A stretch of 64,000 bases of DNA from JAJFJD01 sp965228975 (GTDB lineage: Bacteria; Pseudomonadota; Alphaproteobacteria; UBA8366). The stretch's first letter is position 1. Each line of letters opens with the position of its first letter. The notes under the pieces were generated by a model that did not search any database, was not told where the DNA came from, and saw only the letters and a list, made by a program, of their open reading frames with translations. The DNA is taken from NCBI GenBank assembly GCA_965228975.1, contig OZ245851.1:2790001-2854000 (forward strand), read 5' to 3'. Below, piece after piece: positions 59,969 to 64,000 of this stretch. Position numbers and translations under genes: made by a program.

Positions 59969-61603
59969 TTACTCGAGTTCGATAAGCAGTTCCAACCCGG
60001 TACCGGACCCGCGGCTATCGGCAACGGGGCGGCAATTGACCCGGGACAAGGATGGAATGGGAATACCGGTGGAGCAATAGATGACATTGACCCGGCCGAG
60101 GCTGGGCTGCCGGCGTATCGAGTGTCCCCGCCGTGCCAGCGTCTCCAGGCGCGGGGGTGTTTCGGACGCTTCCACGATCAGCGCATCCGACCCCGGTAAC
60201 GGATGCAGACGCGGCCCGGTAACCGCCTCCTTCGCCGATTGCTTCTCCAACAGGGTCCGCGCGGCAACGCCCACGATAACGCTTGGCACCGCTTGTCCCG
60301 CGACGCCGGCAGCGGCGAAACGGAACACCTTGCCTTCACGGTCCGTCACCATCGCGGGGCTGAGCGAATACGGGTTCCGCGACCCGACTCCGGGCGCCTG
60401 CGCCATGAAAATACCAACGCCCGGCACGAGCCGGCCGGTGCCGAAAGGGTTGTAAAGCGTCGTCGTACAGGCTACGGCGAGCCCAACACCGTCGACGACC
60501 ACGAAGCCCGTACCGGACGGATTCTCGGAAATCCGTGTACCACCCGACAGCGGGACCCCCGGCGGCGTCGCACGACTCGAGTCATAAGAGGTCATAAGTT
60601 GCCGCGCGCGATCGGACGACAGCAGTCGCGTCGACTGGGTTTGTCGGTCGCCGTTGATATTGATCCACGTCTGGCGTTCGGAAAACGCGCGGCGGGCCAC
60701 CTCCGCCAACAAATGCGGACGCTCTTCCGCGGGCGCCTTTTCGTACCGCTGATCGGTCAGCAGCATTTGCCACATCTGCGCGATGACCGCGCCTGACAGT
60801 ACCGGCGGCCCCGCGACATGCAACTTATCCTCACCGTATTGAACCGTCAGCGCAGGCCGCCACCGCGCCCGGTACGATCGTAAATCCTGATTGGTGATGG
60901 TGCCGCCCGCTTGGCGCATGCCCTCGACCAACCGATTGGCGAGCGGTCCGGAATAAAACGCCCCGGCGCCGCGTGCCCTAATTTGGCCAAGCGTCGCCCC
61001 CAGTTCGACCTGCCGGATCAATTCGCCCTCGGGCACCGGCGATCCGTCGGCCATCGAGAATACGCGTCGGGCGCCATCGTCGACGAACAGCGGGCGTGCG
61101 GCACGGGCCAAATCCGCCGCGGTCTCCTTGGATACGACGAAACCGCCGCGCGCCAGCGTTTCCGCATTAAGCACCGTATCGGACCAGCGCAAGCGGCCGA
61201 ACCGGCTATGCAACGCCGCCATACCACGCACATTCGCCGGCACGGCGGTCGGCCGGTCACCGCCGAACACGCCGCTTTTCGGTTCCGGTGCGATGAAGTC
61301 GAGCATTTCGGTCCGTTGCGTCCGGGGGTCATGCACGAGACAGACACCGCCGCCGCCAAGCGACGCGACCGACGGCATTGTCACGGACAAGGTGAAGTAC
61401 AAGGCGACGGCCGCGTCCGCGGCGCTCCCGCCCTTGGCCAAGACGTTTCGCGCTGCGACGACCGCCCGTGAATCGTCGGCGACGAATGCGCCATAGACGT
61501 AATCGCTGGGATCGGGCAGGATCGTATCCAAAGTGTCGCTAAAACGACTTTCCCCACAAGCGCTTAGAAAGAGCAAGCAGGCGAAGATAGCGCCAATTTT
61601 CAT
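59969..61603 (-). CDS. Gamma-glutamyltransferase-like lipoprotein with altered catalytic motif
   Basis: The protein has 544 residues from the ATG at 61603. The signal is lipoprotein type: LLFLSAC with Cys16. The Ntn-hydrolase body matches GGT (SLGGGGVCLVHDP, GFVVSKETAADLA, AGPPVLSGAVIAQMWQML, GTGRLVPGVGIFMAQ). The usual autocleavage and nucleophile segment TTHxSVVD reads GTGFVVVD here (residues 364-371), so the first Thr, the nucleophile, is replaced by Gly and the His by Gly. It may be inactive as a transferase or use the remaining Thr365. It is divergent from the M48 gene. Confidence 0.82.
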   Translation of the reverse strand: MKIGAIFACLLFLSACGESRFSDTLDTILPDPSDYVYGAFVADDSRAVVAARNVLAKGGSAADAAVALYFTLSVTMPSVASLGGGGVCLVHDPRTQRTEMLDFIAPEPKSGVFGGDRPTAVPANVRGMAALHSRFGRLRWSDTVLNAETLARGGFVVSKETAADLARAARPLFVDDGARRVFSMADGSPVPEGELIRQVELGATLGQIRARGAGAFYSGPLANRLVEGMRQAGGTITNQDLRSYRARWRPALTVQYGEDKLHVAGPPVLSGAVIAQMWQMLLTDQRYEKAPAEERPHLLAEVARRAFSERQTWININGDRQTQSTRLLSSDRARQLMTSYDSSRATPPGVPLSGGTRISENPSGTGFVVVDGVGLAVACTTTLYNPFGTGRLVPGVGIFMAQAPGVGSRNPYSLSPAMVTDREGKVFRFAAAGVAGQAVPSVIVGVAARTLLEKQSAKEAVTGPRLHPLPGSDALIVEASETPPRLETLARRGHSIRRQPSLGRVNVIYCSTGIPIPSLSRVNCRPVADSRGSGTGLELLIELE

Positions 61604-61655
61604 ACGGCCGCCTTTTTTGGACCACATTGAAACACTACATATCTGGGGTGACATT

Positions 61656-63056
61656 TTGGGGATCAGACCGTTGCTAGGTATCTGTAACAAAATAGTTCTT
61701 CGTTGCGCGCCGCGACTCTCAACGGTGATTCTGTTGGTCGCCCTTGCGACATCCTGGTCATCATCCCGCGTATCTGCGCAAGGCTTGGCGCTTATCCGTG
61801 ATACCGAAATCGAAAATACCATTCGCGTGTACACAGCGCCACTGTTCAGAGCGGCCGGCCTAGACGCATCTGCTGTCCGAATTCACCTGGTCAACGACCC
61901 GCGCTTGAACGCCTTCGTCGCCGGCGGCATGCGCATCTTCATCCATACCGGTTTGTTAACCGCCGCGGATCATCCCGGCCAAGTCATCGGCGTGCTGGCC
62001 CATGAAACCGGCCACATCACCGGTGGCCATCTCTCCCGCATCAAGGAAGGTCTTAAGGCGGCGACCGCGCAATCCATCATCGCGACGATTCTCGGCGGCG
62101 CCGCCGCAGCCGCGGCCGGACGGCCGGAAGGGATTGGCGCGGCCGTCTTGGGCGGCGCCACGGTCGGGCAACGCAGTATATTGGCCTACACCCGCGGCCA
62201 CGAACAGGCGGCCGACCAAGCGGCCGTCCGATTTCTCGATGACAGCGGCCAATCGTCGCGCGGGTTGCTGGAATTCATGACAATCCTCAAGCGCGAGGAG
62301 GGCATCTACGGCGCAAGCGGCGACCCCTACAGCCGCTCCCATCCCCTCACCGAGGATCGTATCCGGTTTATCCAAAACCATATCGCACGGTCGCGGTATT
62401 CCGACGTGCCGGTCCCGCCTGAACTGATCGAAGCGCATAACCGGATGCGCGGCAAGATCTTGGGCTTTCTCAATCCGCCGGTCGATACCTTGCGGCGATA
62501 CAGTGCTTCCGACACCAGTATGGAGGCGAAATACGCGCGCACCGTGGCGCATATGAAATTGAACGAGACCGAGAAGGCACTGGCCATTCTCGATCCGCTT
62601 ATCGAAAAGACGCCGAAAGATCCATTCCTGCATGAACTGCGGGGCGACATCCTCCGGGATGCCGGACGGACACAGGAAGCGGCGGCGGAATACCGCAAGG
62701 CGATCGAGATCTTGCCGTGGGCGGCGCTGATCCGTCTCAATCTGGCGCAAACGCAAATCGCCATCAACGACCCCAAGGAACTCGACGCAACGGTCGCCAA
62801 CATCAAAGAAGCGATACGCTACGAGTCCGAAATTCCACGGGCGTGGCGTCAACTCGCCACCGCTTACGGCCGCCAACAGAAACACGGCCTCGTGTCCCAT
62901 GCCCTTGCGGAGGAAGCCCTGCTGAAGGGCGATATCAACACCGCGGCGCAGCGCGCCAAACGGGCCATGCGGCTGTTACCGAACGGATCGGCGGAATGGA
63001 TTCGCGCGCAGGACATCGAGCTTCAGGCAAAGCGCTTGAAAAAGGACAGGAAATAG
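61656..63056 (+). CDS. M48 family metalloprotease with C-terminal TPR (BepA-like)
   Basis: The protein has about 466 residues from a TTG at 61656, which follows GGGGTG; a TTG at 61671 and a GTG at 61725 are alternatives, and the ATG at 61533 overlaps the divergent gene and is unlikely. A signal peptide follows (VILLVALATSW, ending near VSAQ). The zinc site is HETGH (His116-His120 with this start) and the distal Glu183 in RGHEQAAD. The C-terminal 190 residues are helical TPR-like repeats (AKYARTVAHMKLNETEKALAI, PKDPFLHELRGDILRDAG). It would cut or chaperone outer-membrane proteins in the periplasm. Confidence 0.88.
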   Translation: MGIRPLLGICNKIVLRCAPRLSTVILLVALATSWSSSRVSAQGLALIRDTEIENTIRVYTAPLFRAAGLDASAVRIHLVNDPRLNAFVAGGMRIFIHTGLLTAADHPGQVIGVLAHETGHITGGHLSRIKEGLKAATAQSIIATILGGAAAAAAGRPEGIGAAVLGGATVGQRSILAYTRGHEQAADQAAVRFLDDSGQSSRGLLEFMTILKREEGIYGASGDPYSRSHPLTEDRIRFIQNHIARSRYSDVPVPPELIEAHNRMRGKILGFLNPPVDTLRRYSASDTSMEAKYARTVAHMKLNETEKALAILDPLIEKTPKDPFLHELRGDILRDAGRTQEAAAEYRKAIEILPWAALIRLNLAQTQIAINDPKELDATVANIKEAIRYESEIPRAWRQLATAYGRQQKHGLVSHALAEEALLKGDINTAAQRAKRAMRLLPNGSAEWIRAQDIELQAKRLKKDRK

Positions 63057-63205
63057 CTGCATCGATGCGAAGTCGCGGTGTTCCGGCACCGCTCACCACT
63101 TCGTGAGTCGTGCTAAAGAGCGGTTGCAAAAGCTTGCGAGCGGCGGCGCCGTAAGGGATAGTTGGGCCGTGCTCGCCGTCCAACGACTCGTGGAGTAACC
63201 GAACC

Positions 63206-63946
63206 GTGCGCAAACTCGTCTTCGCCATTCCCTTCGTGGCCGCATTGCTCGCCCTTGGTCCCGCCCAGGCGGACGAAACCTTCAAGGCCATGGAAAAGGA
63301 AGCGTTCGAAAAGGCCATCCGGACCTATATCCTCGAGCACCCCGAAGTGATCATCGAAGCGCTCGAGAAATACGAGGCGCAAGAACGCATCGCGCAGGAA
63401 AAGGCGGCCGCCGCCGCACTCGTCGCCCAAAAGGACAAGCTGTTCAAACACCCGATGACGCCGATATCGGGCAACCCGAACGGCGACGTGACCGTGGTCG
63501 AGTTCTTCGACTACCAGTGCGGTTTCTGTAAGCGAGCACTCAACACCGTGCTCGACGTTTTGGACACCGACAAGCAGGTCAGGGTCGTATGGAAGGAACT
63601 CCCCATCCTCGGGCCTGCATCGGAATTTGCGGCCCGGGCCGCAATGGCGTCCAACAAGCAAGGTAAGTATCAGCAATATCACGTTGCGCTGATGAGCGCG
63701 CGCGGCCGGTTGAACCCGGAAAAGGTGTTCCGGCTCGCGTCGAAGGTAGGCCTCGACGTCGAGAAGCTGAAGCGCGATATGGAAGACCCGATGATCACGG
63801 CCTATTTGCAAGAGACGCTGCAACTCGCGCAAACGCTCGGCATCAACGGGACGCCGGGTTTCGTGATCGGCAATAAGTTGGTTCCCGGCGCGATCGACAA
63901 AACCCGCATGCAGGAGTTGATCGCCGCCGTCCGCAACCAGAGTTAA
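63206..63946 (+). CDS. DsbA family thiol-disulfide oxidoreductase (Com1-like)
   Basis: The protein has 246 residues from a GTG at 63206, which follows GGAG. The signal peptide ends near AQADE. A helical, Lys/Glu-rich N-terminal part of about 60 residues (a dimerisation stalk in ScsC/BcDsbA proteins) precedes the thioredoxin fold with the active site CGFC (Cys105, Cys108) and the cis-Pro loop NGTPGFVIG. It makes or shuffles disulfides in the periplasm. The gene follows the M48 gene by 149 bases. Confidence 0.92.
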   Translation: MRKLVFAIPFVAALLALGPAQADETFKAMEKEAFEKAIRTYILEHPEVIIEALEKYEAQERIAQEKAAAAALVAQKDKLFKHPMTPISGNPNGDVTVVEFFDYQCGFCKRALNTVLDVLDTDKQVRVVWKELPILGPASEFAARAAMASNKQGKYQQYHVALMSARGRLNPEKVFRLASKVGLDVEKLKRDMEDPMITAYLQETLQLAQTLGINGTPGFVIGNKLVPGAIDKTRMQELIAAVRNQS

Positions 63947-64000
63947 CCAGTCTCCGCGCCGAGACGTTTCAACGTCTCGTACATGTTCGATTTGCCCTCG
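63943..64000 (-). CDS. C-terminal fragment of an unidentified gene (truncated by window edge)
   Basis: The minus strand is open from the window edge to a TAA at 63945-63943, overlapping the DsbA stop by four bases. It gives 18 residues, NMYETLKRLGAETG at the end, with codon use like the other genes. The fragment is too short for a family call. A plus-strand hairpin at 63960-63979 falls inside it. Confidence 0.45.
   Translation of the reverse strand, partial: EGKSNMYETLKRLGAETG

Noticed and set aside
61956..62900. 314-codon minus-strand open frame
   Set aside because: It is antisense to the M48/TPR protease, which carries an intact HETGH site.
63960..63979. Perfect 8-bp hairpin (CGAGACGT / ACGTCTCG) after the DsbA gene, considered as a terminator
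   Set aside because: No T run follows on either strand, and it falls inside the likely coding end of the minus-strand gene, so I did not call a terminator.
1..64000. Search by eye for CRISPR arrays, insertion sequences, integrase or toxin genes and rRNA
   Set aside because: No regularly spaced repeats, transposase or integrase motifs, terminal inverted repeats or rRNA segments were found; the tRNA shows no adjacent integrase.

Overview
The window reads as a chromosomal segment of a free-living alphaproteobacterium, probably Rhodospirillales-like. The order-level placement is an inference from gene content and order: rne divergent from amiC-mrcA-prfB, an iscR/cysE/iscS/mnmA sulfur cluster, glnE beside an AsmA-like gene, and many TRAP, LLM-oxidoreductase and CoA/aldehyde catabolic genes. 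The DNA is GC-rich with dense, well-bounded genes. No insertion sequence, prophage, integrase, CRISPR array or rRNA is seen. One tRNA (Met, anticodon CAT) is present.

Region 1 (1-24 kb) is accessory and metabolic. It starts with the tail of a c-type cytochrome and a DHA2 drug exporter. A complete TRAP uptake operon (dctP-dctQ-dctM) follows, with a strong hairpin after dctP. Next come two tandem ATP-grasp ligases, an MscS-type channel, an LLM flavin oxidoreductase, a dienelactone hydrolase, a stand-alone Mur ligase with a Cys/His-rich tail, a LamB/YcsF protein, a methyltransferase divergent from a LysR regulator, and a second DHA2 exporter. A 2-keto-acid catabolic group (HpcH/HpaI aldolase, small membrane protein, cupin, FAH-fold hydratase, aldehyde dehydrogenase) lies at 17.4-21.3 kb. 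A GST follows, then a cytochrome P460 plus AhpD-like pair divergent from a TetR regulator, with three copies of a near-perfect operator between them.

Region 2 (24-28.7 kb) holds a single-module adenylation-carrier-thioesterase protein, an unrecognised 138-residue protein, an AT-rich gap, a PAS_5-like protein and the tRNA.

Region 3 (28.8-40.5 kb) is a sulfur and iron-sulfur block on the minus strand: cysE, iscR, two cysteine desulfurases, a 2Fe-2S ferredoxin, tenA, a Gfo/Idh oxidoreductase, mnmA and an FAD oxidoreductase. The scaffold and chaperone genes of a canonical isc operon are absent, although the genes that normally flank them remain. An alpha/beta hydrolase, anmK and tyrS follow.

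Region 4 (40.5-64 kb) is mostly housekeeping: an AsmA/DUF3971 envelope protein, glnE, a peroxiredoxin, a VWA protein overlapping a ferritin-like DUF455 gene, prfB with an intact programmed +1 frameshift, PBP1A, an amidase, RNase E, a cyclopropane-fatty-acid synthase, an aminotransferase, a gamma-glutamyltransferase-like lipoprotein that lacks the usual nucleophile motif, an M48/TPR protease and a DsbA-type oxidoreductase.

Candidates most worth a second look are the isc remnant cluster, the stand-alone A-T-TE protein, the TetR/P460/AhpD switch, the tandem ATP-grasp pair and the Mur ligase with the metal-binding-like tail. None can be called a new system from sequence alone.
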